From the NCBI GenBank assembly GCA_028293625.1, contig JAQGOL010000028.1, positions 1 to 64,000 on the forward strand: a stretch of DNA of 64,000 bases, written 5' to 3'. Of this stretch, positions 17,313 through 26,914 are shown piece by piece (the first letter of the stretch is position 1; every line of letters begins with the position of its first letter). The notes below the pieces were generated by a model. It was not told the DNA's origin, made no database searches, and saw only the letters and a program-made list of their open reading frames with translations. The DNA comes from Chthoniobacteraceae bacterium. Lineage in GTDB: Bacteria; Verrucomicrobiota; Verrucomicrobiia; Chthoniobacterales; Chthoniobacteraceae. Position numbers and translations under genes: made by a program.

Positions 17313-18401
17313 TTAAAGCGAGGTTTGCGCGGCGGGCTGGCCGGCATAGATGGCTTCGCTTTTCTGGAAGCCATCCTTGATGACGGTTTCCCTGAGGTTA
17401 TCCCGTGTGACGGCAATCACATCAAGCAGGACACTGGGAACGTTGGTGAGACCATTGTTAATCTCGGCCTTGGCGAAAATCGGCCGGCGTTTGGCGAGTT
17501 TGATGGCCACTTCGGCCGCCTGCGAAGCAAGCTGCGTGAGCGGTTTGTAAATCGTCATCGCCTGTGTGCCAGCCACGATGCGCTGGCAGGCGGCAAGCTC
17601 AGCATCCTGGCCGGTCACGATGATTTTGCCGGCGAGTCCTTCTTCGGTGAGCGCCTGGATTGCGCCGCCCGCGGTGCCGTCGTTGGAAGCGAGAATCGCA
17701 TCAAACCGGGCTGGTCCGGCCTTGGTCAGAGCGGCGTTGGCGATTTTCTTAGCGTTTTCGGGACGCCAATCCTCAGCCCAATCCTCGTGGATAATTTCGA
17801 TCGCGCCACTTTGAATCAACGGCAGAAGGATATGATCCTGGCCCTCTTTAAAAAGCAGGGCATTATTGTCGGTTTTGGAGCCGTAAATCCGGACCAACCG
17901 TTTTGGAGCCGATCCTGAGGAGGCAAAGCGTTCAGTCAGGTATTTGGCCTGCAGCTCGCCGACTTTAACGTTATCGAACGTCATATAGAGGTCGACATCA
18001 CAGCCCGTGATGAGCCGATCGTAGGAAAGGACAGGAATACCGGCCTGATGCGCCATCTCGACCGCCTTGGCCATGGCGGCTCCGTTGTGGGCGACGATCA
18101 CAAGCACATCGACCTTGCTGGTAATGAGTGCCTGCACGTCGCTGATCTGCCGGGTGTCGTCGCTGTTGGCCGATTGCACGGTTATATCGGCACCGAGCTC
18201 AGTGGCCCGTTTGACGATCATGTCCCGGTCGCCCTGCCAGCGTTCTTCTTTCAGCGTATCAAGCGAGAGCCCAATGAGGGGACGCTGCCGGCTGAGGATT
18301 TCCCTGCCCGGTCCGTCCTTTTTGCCACTTCGCGCGATGGAGAGCCCGATCAGGATGCTGAGAATACAGGAGACGACAACGAGCGAGATGCGGAGCCTCA
18401 T
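17313..18401 (-). CDS. xylF: D-xylose-type ABC transporter substrate-binding protein
   Basis: A 362-residue periplasmic binding protein with an N-terminal hydrophobic segment (residues 5-24) that serves as signal peptide or anchor. The mature protein opens with IGLSLDTLKEERWQGDRDM, the XylF signature where related ribose proteins have a different sequence. It continues with VDVLVIVAHNGAAMAKAVEM, IPVLSYDRLITGCDVDLYMT and the hinge strand IIVTGQDAELAACQRIVAGT. It is the first gene of xylFGH. The ligand is assigned from family resemblance and could be another pentose. No strong Shine-Dalgarno sequence precedes the ATG. Confidence 0.87.
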   Translation of the reverse strand: MRLRISLVVVSCILSILIGLSIARSGKKDGPGREILSRQRPLIGLSLDTLKEERWQGDRDMIVKRATELGADITVQSANSDDTRQISDVQALITSKVDVLVIVAHNGAAMAKAVEMAHQAGIPVLSYDRLITGCDVDLYMTFDNVKVGELQAKYLTERFASSGSAPKRLVRIYGSKTDNNALLFKEGQDHILLPLIQSGAIEIIHEDWAEDWRPENAKKIANAALTKAGPARFDAILASNDGTAGGAIQALTEEGLAGKIIVTGQDAELAACQRIVAGTQAMTIYKPLTQLASQAAEVAIKLAKRRPIFAKAEINNGLTNVPSVLLDVIAVTRDNLRETVIKDGFQKSEAIYAGQPAAQTSL

Positions 18402-18584
18402 GGGGGGAGTGCAGGGGTGCGGAATTCGAGATGCAAAGGAGGATTCCGCGAATGGTGTGCCGGCACGGCGAAATTTGGAAGCCAGGAATGCGCGAGGTGA
18501 GCGCGTTCGGTTCCATTTTGTTTTGAAACGACCGGATTACGGCGTATCGGCTTTATCGGGATTGCACGCAGCGTTCCCCATACT

Positions 18585-18611
18585 GGCTAAAGCCAAGCCC
18601 CAGCTTTAGCC
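18585..18611. repeat. 9-bp inverted repeat downstream of the secreted-protein gene
   Basis: GGCTAAAGC at 18585-18593 and GCTTTAGCC at 18603-18611 form a perfect stem with a 9-base loop. It begins 9 bases past the stop of the minus-strand gene at 18620. No T tract follows on either strand, so terminator function is uncertain. Confidence 0.45.
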
Positions 18612-18619
18612 GGCTCTCC

Positions 18620-19462
18620 TCAAGGAAGTGGAGTGAGCGACTTCTTGGTACTCACCACCTCGGTATTCAAGCGCCGTTGGTTCATGACGAATGTGTTGTT
18701 GTCACCATGAGTTGCCCAGGGGCCGGAGGGGATTTCCTCAAACTCAACAAACTTCCAGTCAGTCACGTCGGTATCGGCCATTCCGAGGAAATCGCGAACC
18801 GCGGGCGAGACATCGAGTCCGGCACCCCGGTTCAGGTTGGGCTTGGGACGCTCGTTGCCGAAGACATACTGCCAGTGATCGGTGCGGAATGGGCCGCAAT
18901 CCTCCCATTGTGCATAACAGACTTTGCCGCGGAAACGGATTGCCAGCCAGCGTCCTTTCAAGACGGTTTTACCTGCGCCTTTAAAAGCCTGTTTAAACCA
19001 CGGGATTACCTGGGCTGCCTCGGCTTTGTGGCCACCTCTTTCAAGGTCGTTGTAAGGCAGGGCGACATAAAACGGATTCTGCTGCGGCACGAAGCTCGCC
19101 GGCATATAGTTGGCGCGATTGCCCTTGTCGGGATCATCGGTGCCGCCGAAGTTTTCCGCCCAGTGCATGTCCCAGGAGCTGACATGATTGGGAGTCGGAT
19201 TGTTCTTGGTCGGCTTTTCGCCAATCCAGAATGTGGTTGTTACGATGCTGTTCTTCCACGGGTATCGATCCGCTCCCGGCGCGGGTGGGGGATCGGTCAC
19301 GCCGGTGCTTTTCGGTAAAGCCATGTCGGTTGGTGCAAGGGCCGATTCACGCAGGCGCTTGGTATATTTCGACGCCTCAGGGCCTTCAGCGTGGCTGTGT
19401 GGAGCCAGGGACGCCAAAGAAGAGGCGAGAATCGCGGACGATCTGATGATGCGTTTTCTCAT
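18620..19462 (-). CDS. Secreted protein with double-psi-beta-barrel-like domain (paralog A)
   Basis: From the ATG at 19462 this gives 280 residues beginning MRKRIIRSSAILASSLASLA, a signal peptide ending near SHA. The longer frame from 19600 is rejected because it buries the signal. The mature protein has a conserved core CYAQWEDCGPFRTDHWQYVF near residue 195, followed by RGAGLDVSPAVRDFLGM and VTDWKFVEFEEIPSGPW. The GLDVSPAVRDFL segment looks like the end of a double-psi beta-barrel as in RlpA and expansin-like proteins, and GPF..D could be a catalytic or ligand Asp site. Its closest visible relative is the gene at 26915-27763. Function unknown; a role at the cell wall is a guess. Confidence 0.68.
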   Translation of the reverse strand: MRKRIIRSSAILASSLASLAPHSHAEGPEASKYTKRLRESALAPTDMALPKSTGVTDPPPAPGADRYPWKNSIVTTTFWIGEKPTKNNPTPNHVSSWDMHWAENFGGTDDPDKGNRANYMPASFVPQQNPFYVALPYNDLERGGHKAEAAQVIPWFKQAFKGAGKTVLKGRWLAIRFRGKVCYAQWEDCGPFRTDHWQYVFGNERPKPNLNRGAGLDVSPAVRDFLGMADTDVTDWKFVEFEEIPSGPWATHGDNNTFVMNQRRLNTEVVSTKKSLTPLP

Positions 19463-19808
19463 AATACAAAGGTGGGTAGCAAAGAACCGGGAGGTCAGCC
19501 GCATCAGGGGGTGGCGCGGCTTTTTCTGGAGGGCGACCTTAAGCGCATTTCTGCGGCTGTCCAAGGCTGGAAATTGAGGGGTGCTCGGGGGAGGATTCAT
19601 CTGGGATGCGCCGAAGGGGCCGGTGCTGATACTAAATCGTGACCGCTCTCCGTGGCCGCCGTATGAGGGGTCAATCTCCCTCGCTCGCCCCAGGCCGGGC
19701 CTGCCTGTTTCCGAAAAAGATTATAAAGCGCGTCCGGCGCAGTATTGGCAGTTGAAACGCAACGGGCAGCTCCATAGAGTCCGCGCGATTTTCAATCCCT
19801 TAAAATCC
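19463..19808. other. Divergent intergenic region, no gene seen
   Basis: This 346-base stretch separates the secreted-protein gene (minus) from livK (plus) and must hold promoters for both. I see no convincing -35/-10 pair; TTATAAAG near 19721 is the best -10-like word for livK. Frames crossing it are only upstream extensions of the two genes. Confidence 0.5.
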
Positions 19809-20930
19809 ATGCTTCCCTCCACCTTCCTAAAAACGTCCATCGCATTACTGGCAGCGGGCACCCTCGCGCTGGCTCAAGACGAAATTCCAGTCGGTGAATT
19901 TGCCTCGCTCACGGGCGGGAGCGCCAGTTTCGGGCAGTCGTCGCACAAAGGCACGGCGCTGGCGATTGACGAGATCAACGCCGGGGGCGGCGTGCTTGGC
20001 AAGAAGCTGAAATTAATTTTCGAGGATGATCAATCGCTCGCGGGCCAGCCGGCCACGATCGTGCGCAAGCTCATTTCCCAGGATAAAGTGGTTGCCGTGC
20101 TCGGTGAAGTGGCCTCCTCCAAGTCGCTCGAAGCGGCGCCGATCTGCCAGCAGAACAAGGTGCCGATGATTTCCCCCGCGTCGACAAACCCGAAGGTGAC
20201 TGAGGTGGGCGACTACATTTTCCGGGTCTGTTTTATCGATCCGTTCCAGGGAACGGTGATGTCGAAGTTTGCGCTCTCCAAGGGATGGAAAAAAGTCGCG
20301 ATTCTTACCGATGTGAAGCAGGACTATTCGGTGGGGCTTGCTGAGTTTTTCGTCAAACACTTCAATGCCAATGGCGGACAAGTGGTTAAGGAGCAGAAGT
20401 ATTCAACCGGCGACAAAGATTTCAAAGCGCAGCTCACCTCGATCAAGGTTACGAAGCCCGATGCGATCTTTATTCCGGGCTATTATGCCGAAGTCTCGCT
20501 GATTGCGCGTCAGGCCAAACTCCTTGGAATCAAGGTGCCTCTTCTGGGTGGCGATGGATGGGTTGGGGATTCGCTTTTGAAAGTCGCCGGGACCGCGCTG
20601 GACGGCTCGTTTTTCTCCTGCCATTTCAGCGCCGACGACAAGTCGCCAAGCACCCAGGGCTTTGTAGACAAATATAAAGCCAAATACGGCGCCGTGCCGG
20701 ATGATATGGCGGCACTTGGTTACGACAGCGCAATGATCCTGGCGGCAGCCATCAAGACGGCCGGCACCACCGAAGGCGACAAATTGCGTGTGGCGATCGG
20801 TGCAACCAAGGCGCACAAAGGGATTACCGGAACCATTACGCTGGACGAGAAGAGGAATGCACAGAAGCCGGCGGTCATTCTTGGAATCGGCAATGGCGCA
20901 TTCCAGTTTGTCGAGACCGTGGCACCTTGA
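19809..20930 (+). CDS. livK: Branched-chain amino acid ABC transporter substrate-binding protein
   Basis: The ATG at 19809 gives 373 residues and places a signal peptide (MLPSTFLKTSIALLAAGTLA, cleavage after LAQ) at the N-terminus; upstream in-frame starts are rejected for that reason. The mature protein is a type I periplasmic binding protein of the Leu/Ile/Val family: IPVGEFASLTGGSASFGQSS, INAGGGVLGKKLKLIFEDDQ, KVPMISPASTNPKVTEVGDY with the amino-acid-binding Ser/Thr, and the late GYDSAMILAAAIKTAG. It heads a five-gene liv operon. Substrate could be branched-chain or another amino acid or amide. Confidence 0.92.
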   Translation: MLPSTFLKTSIALLAAGTLALAQDEIPVGEFASLTGGSASFGQSSHKGTALAIDEINAGGGVLGKKLKLIFEDDQSLAGQPATIVRKLISQDKVVAVLGEVASSKSLEAAPICQQNKVPMISPASTNPKVTEVGDYIFRVCFIDPFQGTVMSKFALSKGWKKVAILTDVKQDYSVGLAEFFVKHFNANGGQVVKEQKYSTGDKDFKAQLTSIKVTKPDAIFIPGYYAEVSLIARQAKLLGIKVPLLGGDGWVGDSLLKVAGTALDGSFFSCHFSADDKSPSTQGFVDKYKAKYGAVPDDMAALGYDSAMILAAAIKTAGTTEGDKLRVAIGATKAHKGITGTITLDEKRNAQKPAVILGIGNGAFQFVETVAP

Positions 20931-21063
20931 TGCGCGCCGCCTGATTGTTTTGTCGCAAAATTCGTCCAGCTTCAGTCCGCCAAACGCCACTGATATCGAT
21001 GCCCGCAAGACTTGGTAAAAACCTGCTGAGCCCGTCCCTGCCGGCTTCTCCAAAAGCTCACTG

Positions 21064-21990
21064 ATGATTGAATTCCTCCAGCAACTCATCGATGGCTTTT
21101 CCCAAGGGGCAATCTACGCGCTGATCGCCCTGGGCTACACGATGGTATTTGGGGTGCTTCGGTTCATCAATTTTGCCCACGGCGATGTTTTCATGCTCGG
21201 GGCGTTTGCCGGGCTTTATCTCGGACCACGGACACTGAAACTTTTCGGCGCGGGTCCGTCTTATATCGGAGCGGCGGCTGTGATGTTATTGGCGATGCTG
21301 GTCTGCGCGGTGATCGGCATCATTATCGAGCGGCTTTGTTACCGGCCGCTCCGGGAACGGCCAAAGCTCACCGTGCTCATCACGGCAATCGGTGTTTCGC
21401 TTTTTTTGGAAAACTTCGGGCAATTTATTTTCGGCGCGAATCCGAAATCGTTTCCGGAGCTGATCAACAACCGGGCGTTTGAGCTTCCCGAATGGTGGGG
21501 TCAATTTTCCGCGCTGACGATTACGATCAGCCAAGTGCTGGTGGTGGCCGTGACGCTGGTCCTGCTGATCGCGATGCGCCACATCGTGCTTCATACCCGG
21601 ATGGGAATGGCAATGCGCGCCCTTTCGTTTAACCCTGTGGCCGCCTCGCTTATGGGGATCAACACCGATGTAGTGATCTCATTTACGTTCGGACTCGGCT
21701 CGGCGCTGGCAGGGGCGGCCGGCATTCTTATCTCCATCCAGCAACCGTCCATTGATCCTTTGATGGGTGTGAACGCGGGACTCAAAGCGTTCGTGGCCGC
21801 CGTTCTGGGCGGGATCGGCAATCTGCCAGGGGCGGCGTTGGGCGGGATCCTGATCGGTTTGCTTGAATATATCGTGGTCGGTTACGTGAGTCCGACCTAC
21901 CGCGACGCCATTGTTTTCGGCGTGCTCATCCTCATTTTGCTGGTGAAACCGACCGGCCTGCTTGGTTCCTCGGAGCGGGAGAAAGTCTGA
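21064..21990 (+). CDS. livH: Branched-chain amino acid ABC transporter permease LivH
   Basis: A 308-residue inner-membrane permease. The N-terminus LQQLIDGFSQGAIYALIALG then YTMVFGVLRFINFAHGDVFM is the LivH signature. The late AFVAAVLGGIGNLPGAALGG is the conserved loop that contacts the ATPase. About eight helices are predicted by eye. It follows livK after 133 bases, in which I see no terminator, and its TGA overlaps the ATG of livM by one base (TGATG at 21988-21992), showing tight coupling. Together with LivM it forms the channel of the importer. Confidence 0.94.
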   Translation: MIEFLQQLIDGFSQGAIYALIALGYTMVFGVLRFINFAHGDVFMLGAFAGLYLGPRTLKLFGAGPSYIGAAAVMLLAMLVCAVIGIIIERLCYRPLRERPKLTVLITAIGVSLFLENFGQFIFGANPKSFPELINNRAFELPEWWGQFSALTITISQVLVVAVTLVLLIAMRHIVLHTRMGMAMRALSFNPVAASLMGINTDVVISFTFGLGSALAGAAGILISIQQPSIDPLMGVNAGLKAFVAAVLGGIGNLPGAALGGILIGLLEYIVVGYVSPTYRDAIVFGVLILILLVKPTGLLGSSEREKV

Positions 21991-22976
21991 TGGATAAGTG
22001 GCCAAAATCGATTCTTATCGCGGTGCTGCTGGGCTGTCTGATCGGCTCGCCGTTTGTCTTTCAGATTAATCCTTATTATTACGATATCCTTCTTGGGATC
22101 GGGATCAGCATTATCCTCGCGGCGAGTCTGAATCTGGTGAACGGCTACACGGGCCAGTTCTCCCTTGGACATGCCGGTTTCATGGGGATCGGCGCGTATG
22201 CGTCGTCCTGGGTGACGCTCTCGTATGGCTATTGCCTGGGGGCAAACACAACCAGCACCACCACCGTTTTTCTACTCGCGCTGCTCGGCGGAGGGCTGAT
22301 GGCGGGCATTGCGGGGCTCATGGTCGGCGTCCCTTCCCTGCGTTTGAAAGGGGATTACCTGGCCATCGTCACGCTTGCCTTTAACGAGATTATCAAGGGT
22401 GTCATTCAAAATGCGGAGCCGCTCGGGGCCCAGCGCGGTCTTGGCGGCATGGTGCAGCATACCAACTTTTTCTGGACGTTCGGCTTTGCGGCTTTGACGG
22501 TTTACGTGGTGGTTCACCTGGTTAATTCAACCTATGGCCGCGGTTTCCTTGCCGTGCGCGATGACGAGATCGCCGCCGAGGCGATGGGGATCAACACCAC
22601 CAAATACAAAGTCCTCGCCTTTGTCCTGGGCGCGTTTTTTGCCGGAATCGCCGGCGGCCTTTACGCGCATTTTAAGCAATTCATTCACCCGGAAGGATTT
22701 AATTTCCTGCGCTCGGTCGACATCGTGGTGATGGTGATTTTAGGCGGCATGGGCAATACGGCCGGCGTTTGTTTTGCCGCCGTGCTCCTGACAATCCTTC
22801 CTGAGTTTTTGCGTTCGGTCTCCCATTACACATGGCTCCCGCTCTGGCTCCAGCAGATCGCCGAGAACCGGATGATCCTTTATTCGCTGCTCCTGATTGT
22901 CCTGATGCTGACCCGGCCCCAGGGGCTCTTTGGCGGCCTTGGTATGCCACGCAGAAGAAAGGATGTCGAAAAATGA
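21990..22976 (+). CDS. livM: Branched-chain amino acid ABC transporter permease LivM
   Basis: A 328-residue permease partner of LivH. Family marks are ASLNLVNGYTGQFSLGHAGF near residue 47, VPSLRLKGDYLAIVTLAFNE, GRGFLAVRDDEIAAEAMGIN and VVMVILGGMGNTAGVCFAAV. It begins within the livH stop codon and its own TGA overlaps the livG ATG (ATGA at 22973-22976). Length and topology are normal for LivM. Confidence 0.94.
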   Translation: MDKWPKSILIAVLLGCLIGSPFVFQINPYYYDILLGIGISIILAASLNLVNGYTGQFSLGHAGFMGIGAYASSWVTLSYGYCLGANTTSTTTVFLLALLGGGLMAGIAGLMVGVPSLRLKGDYLAIVTLAFNEIIKGVIQNAEPLGAQRGLGGMVQHTNFFWTFGFAALTVYVVVHLVNSTYGRGFLAVRDDEIAAEAMGINTTKYKVLAFVLGAFFAGIAGGLYAHFKQFIHPEGFNFLRSVDIVVMVILGGMGNTAGVCFAAVLLTILPEFLRSVSHYTWLPLWLQQIAENRMILYSLLLIVLMLTRPQGLFGGLGMPRRRKDVEK

Positions 22977-23744
22977 GCGATCCGCTTCTCCAGCTTGAAA
23001 ATGCCACCGTGCAATTCGGCGGATTAAAAGCCGTCGCGGATCTTTCGTTCCAGATCGATGCCGGTGAACTCGTCGGATTGATCGGCCCGAATGGCGCCGG
23101 TAAAACCACGGTTTTTAATCTGATTACCGGCGTTTATCAGACGACGTCGGGCCAGATTTTTTTTGATAAGAAATCGGTCGTCGGCCGGCGGCCTTACAAG
23201 ATCACCGCTCGCGGCATTGCACGCACATTCCAAAACATCCGGCTTTTTGCGTCGCTGAGTGTTTTTGACAATGTGCGGTGCGCCTGCAACATGCACCTGG
23301 CCCATGGCATCTCGCATTCGCTCTGGCGCGGCGCGGGTTTTTCAAAAGAGGAAGCGCAGGTTGAAAAAGACGTCATGGAGTTGCTCGAGATCTTCGGGCT
23401 CGATGGCGAACGCGACATGATGTGCCGCAGCCTGCCGTATGGCGACCAGCGGCGGCTGGAGATTGTGCGCGCCCTTGCCACCCGGCCAAAGCTGCTGCTT
23501 CTGGATGAACCGGCGGCGGGGATGAATCCGACTGAGAAAGTTGAGTTGATGAAACTGATCCGTTTCACGCAGAAGAAGTTCAAGCTCGCCGTCCTGCTGG
23601 TTGAACACGACATGAAAGTCGTCATGGGAATTTGTGAGCGGATCGTGGTGCTTGATTACGGGCAGAAGATCGCTGAAGGCACACCGGCGCAGATCCGAAG
23701 CGACTCGAAAGTCATCGCCGCCTATTTGGGAAAGGAGACCGTCG

Positions 23745-23752
<8 letters not shown>
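22973..23752 (+). CDS. livG: Branched-chain amino acid ABC transporter ATP-binding protein LivG
   Basis: The ATG at 22973, in ATGA overlap with livM, gives 259 residues; a frame-open extension upstream lies inside livM and is rejected. Walker A is GPNGAGKTTVFNLITG, followed by ITARGIARTFQNIRLFASLS (the Q-loop in LivG style), signature SLPYGDQRRLEIVRAL, Walker B LLLLDEPAAGMNP and switch His VEHDMKVVM. The C-terminal GTPAQIRSDSKVIAAYLG is the standard LivG tail. It overlaps livF by 8 bases. Confidence 0.95.
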
Positions 23753-24455
<703 letters not shown>

Positions 24456-24545
24456 CGAGCTCGATGAAGTTTTACTGAAAAAATTCTTGGCAGCCCCGAG
24501 GCAACGTGGCAGCTTCGCGCTCCCTTTTTTGGGACCCCTTTTTTT

Positions 24546-24857
24546 ATGGCATACGCAATTTTCAAAACCGGCGGCAAACAATACAAGGTCGCCGCGGGCG
24601 ACGTGATTGAAGTTGAGAAGCTCGATATCGAAGCCGGCACGGTGCATAGTTTTTCGGAAGTGCTCCTGGTTTCCAATGGCGACGACATCAAGCTTGCCGA
24701 TGCCCTGGTTGGCGGCGAAGTGGTGGCGGAAGTCGTTGCGCAGATTAAAGCCGACAAAGTCCTTGCTTACCGTTACAAGCGCCGGAAGGGGTATCATCGC
24801 ACCGTTGGCCATCGTCGCAAACTCACCCAGCTCAAGATCACGAGCATCCCGGCCTAA
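24546..24857 (+). CDS. rplU: 50S ribosomal protein L21
   Basis: A 103-residue ribosomal protein L21. It begins MAYAIFKTGGKQYKVAAGDV and ends with the RNA-binding segment VLAYRYKRRKGYHRTVGHRR, both diagnostic. It binds 23S rRNA in the large subunit. rpmA follows after 35 bases, the standard bacterial order. A run of seven T directly precedes the ATG, with no Shine-Dalgarno sequence, consistent with leader-independent initiation preferences in this genome. Confidence 0.97.
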   Translation: MAYAIFKTGGKQYKVAAGDVIEVEKLDIEAGTVHSFSEVLLVSNGDDIKLADALVGGEVVAEVVAQIKADKVLAYRYKRRKGYHRTVGHRRKLTQLKITSIPA

Positions 24858-24892
24858 ACCACAGTTTCATTTTTCAACTCTCATAATCTCGT

Positions 24893-25165
24893 ATGGCTCA
24901 TAAGAAAGGTCAGGGAAGCGTTAAGAACGGTCGCGATAGCGTCAGCAAGCGACTCGGCGTCAAGAAATTCGGCAGTCAGACCGTCATTGCCGGCAATATC
25001 ATCATCCGCCAGCGCGGAACGAAATATTTGCCCGGTAAAAATGTCGGTCTTGGCCGCGATTACACCATTTTTGCCCTGGTTGACGGCATCGTCCGTTTCG
25101 ACCGCGAAGGCCGCCGTGTGAATGTTGATCCTTCCATCACCGCGGAAGTCGCCTCGCTTAACTAG
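24893..25165 (+). CDS. rpmA: 50S ribosomal protein L27
   Basis: A 90-residue L27 whose N-terminus begins [20 protein letters not shown], the mature form that reaches the peptidyl transferase centre; there is no Firmicutes-type cleavable extension. [20 protein letters not shown] and [15 protein letters not shown] are typical. A strong terminator follows 15 bases after the stop, ending the rplU-rpmA unit. The usual downstream partner obgE is not here. Confidence 0.97.
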   Translation: MAHKKGQGSVKNGRDSVSKRLGVKKFGSQTVIAGNIIIRQRGTKYLPGKNVGLGRDYTIFALVDGIVRFDREGRRVNVDPSITAEVASLN

Positions 25166-25180
25166 CTGATTTAATTTTAA

Positions 25181-25220
25181 AAAAGCGCTCCAGCTCTCAC
25201 GGGCTGGAGCGCTTTTTTTT
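25181..25220 (+). terminator. Strong rho-independent terminator after rpmA
   Basis: A perfect 14-bp stem, AAAAGCGCTCCAGC at 25181-25194 and GCTGGAGCGCTTTT at 25203-25216, with an 8-base loop, runs into eight T (25213-25220). It ends the rplU-rpmA transcript. Confidence 0.93.
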
Positions 25221-25317
25221 GCCTTGAACGATCGATCTCCGAAAAACGAAAGATTTGCGGGTCTTTGACATCTCTCTGACACGCCGTTCTCCGACATGGC
25301 TACGGTCTGTTTTTCCG

Positions 25318-25848
25318 ATGAAAAACCAAGCCTTCAGATCCACGGTACTAATTTGTTCATGCGCATCGCTTCTCTCAGCCGCTGAGCCGGTCTCCGTGAC
25401 CAAAGAGACGGCGTTTACGTTTTATGGCGGATTTAAGCGGCTGACGACGCAGCCGTATAGAGTGGCGCCCCTGACCGCCAGATTATGCGCCATGCCGAGC
25501 CCTGAGCTCGTGGAGCGGGAAAAACGGGCCACCGGGCCTCACTACAAGGTCAGGATCCATCTTTACGCCAATGCCGTGGCTGACGATGCCATGATTCGGA
25601 AACTCGACACGTTCCCAACGGGATCAATCATCGTAAAAGAGAAACTCGCCGCCGATGACTCCGTCGCCGGCGTTGGTGGAATGATTAAGCGTGCCCCAGG
25701 ATACGACGCAGCGAACGGGGATTGGGACTATTTTTACTCCGACAAGGGAGGCGCCTTTTTCGCGGGACGCTTGCAGAATTGCGCGGATTGCCACGCCAGC
25801 GCCAAAGCGTCCGACTATGTCTTTAGCGCCCGGAAACATTTCGAGTAA
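25318..25848 (+). CDS. Cytochrome P460-domain protein (periplasmic, single haem c site)
   Basis: The ATG at 25318 gives 176 residues starting MKNQAFRSTVLICSCASLLS, a signal peptide ending near SAA; the upstream ATG at 25255 hides this signal. The mature part fits the cytochrome P460 family: a long beta-rich stretch with VRIHLYANAVADDAMIRKLD and TFPTGSIIVKEKL, then the haem motif CADCHASAKASDYVF at the end. P460 proteins have an unusual cross-linked haem c and oxidise hydroxylamine or detoxify NO in some bacteria. Substrate here is not known. It follows the rpmA terminator and is likely monocistronic. Confidence 0.8.
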   Translation: MKNQAFRSTVLICSCASLLSAAEPVSVTKETAFTFYGGFKRLTTQPYRVAPLTARLCAMPSPELVEREKRATGPHYKVRIHLYANAVADDAMIRKLDTFPTGSIIVKEKLAADDSVAGVGGMIKRAPGYDAANGDWDYFYSDKGGAFFAGRLQNCADCHASAKASDYVFSARKHFE

Positions 25849-25864
25849 CCAGCCGCTGCGTTTG

Positions 25865-26845
25865 TCAGCTTTTGCCAGGGGCTTCGAACGCGTCGAGAAA
25901 ACCAATCTCGATTGCAAGTTGCTCCTGGATGTTGCGTCCGAGATTTTGACGCATCTTTTCCAGGGCACTGATTTTTTTGAGGATTTCGGCGGGCGAAAAA
26001 CGGGTGGCAAGGGCGGCTGTTGCCTTTTCGAACTCAGGCTGATCCAGCTCGGGAGTCGAGCCGGGGCAGGCATTCTGCCGAAGCACATCGGCCCACCATT
26101 GTTCCAGAATGGCCAGCAGCCGGGACCGTTCGCCTATGTAGCGGCTTTCGGTAAGCGCCTTGAAATAATCCTCCCGTTCCTCCAGAGCATCCTTGTTGGG
26201 TGCGTATTTATAAAGCGGCTCCTCTTTTTTAAGGGCCTTTTCATTTTCCTCCTGGATGGCCTGGCGCGCTTTTCCCAGGAGTTCCTGGAAACGGCGCACG
26301 AGGAGAAAGACTTGCGAGAGGTCCGGCCGCGGCTGTTGGGAGAATTCGCTCAGTTGGTTGAGCAGTTCGGTTTCCAACGGGGTTGCAGCGAGGCGTTCAG
26401 GCAGCTGGATGGAGACCTCAATGCAACGTGAGAGGATCGTCTCCAGGAGCTGATCCGGCAGTGAGCTGACTAAAAAAAGATGCGAATGCGCCGGTGGTTC
26501 TTCCAACGTTTTGAGAAAAGCGTTGGCGGCCTGTTCCTGGAGCCGATCGGCATCAAAAAGAATCCCGACCTTTTTACCGCCCCGGCTTGAGCGCATCTGA
26601 AGTTCGCGTTCAAGTTCGCGGATTGATTCAACGCGAATCCGCCGGCTGCGGGATTCGGGCTCGAGGATATGAGCGTCCGGGTGCTTGAGCGGCTCAGGGG
26701 TGCCGAGAATGAGCGCGGCGAGATCGGTGGCGAGCTGCCGTTTGCCGCTGCCTTGAGGGCCAGTGATCAGGTAGGCATGCGCAAGCCGGTCCTGGGCGTG
26801 GGCGCGGCTGAGAAGTTCAAGAGCGTCCGCGGCGAAAAGAGCCAT
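25865..26845 (-). CDS. holB: DNA polymerase III subunit delta'
   Basis: A 326-residue AAA+ clamp-loader subunit. The N-terminal AAA domain shows AHAYLITGPQGSGKRQLATD (P-loop), RIRVESIRELERELQMRSSR, KVGILFDADRLQEQAANAFL, KTLEEPPAHSHLFLVS and the SRC motif in LETILSRCIEV. The C-terminal half is the poorly conserved collar domain. The zinc-binding cysteines typical of DnaX are absent, which separates it from gamma/tau. It converges on the P460 gene with only 16 bases between. Confidence 0.88.
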   Translation of the reverse strand: MALFAADALELLSRAHAQDRLAHAYLITGPQGSGKRQLATDLAALILGTPEPLKHPDAHILEPESRSRRIRVESIRELERELQMRSSRGGKKVGILFDADRLQEQAANAFLKTLEEPPAHSHLFLVSSLPDQLLETILSRCIEVSIQLPERLAATPLETELLNQLSEFSQQPRPDLSQVFLLVRRFQELLGKARQAIQEENEKALKKEEPLYKYAPNKDALEEREDYFKALTESRYIGERSRLLAILEQWWADVLRQNACPGSTPELDQPEFEKATAALATRFSPAEILKKISALEKMRQNLGRNIQEQLAIEIGFLDAFEAPGKS

Positions 26846-26914
26846 CTTTGGAGAGCGAAATGGCCGGCAGCTGAATGAGCGCCGGCCAAAGGAGATTTTT
26901 CGCTTTTAAGAAAA

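Noticed and set aside
17079-17918. 279-residue open frame on the plus strand
   Set aside because: It lies antisense to xylG and xylF, whose motifs are certain, and its sequence resembles no protein.
24456-24545. Structured leader (L21 autoregulation) before rplU
   Set aside because: Only a 4-bp TCCC/GGGA pairing is seen; too weak to call.
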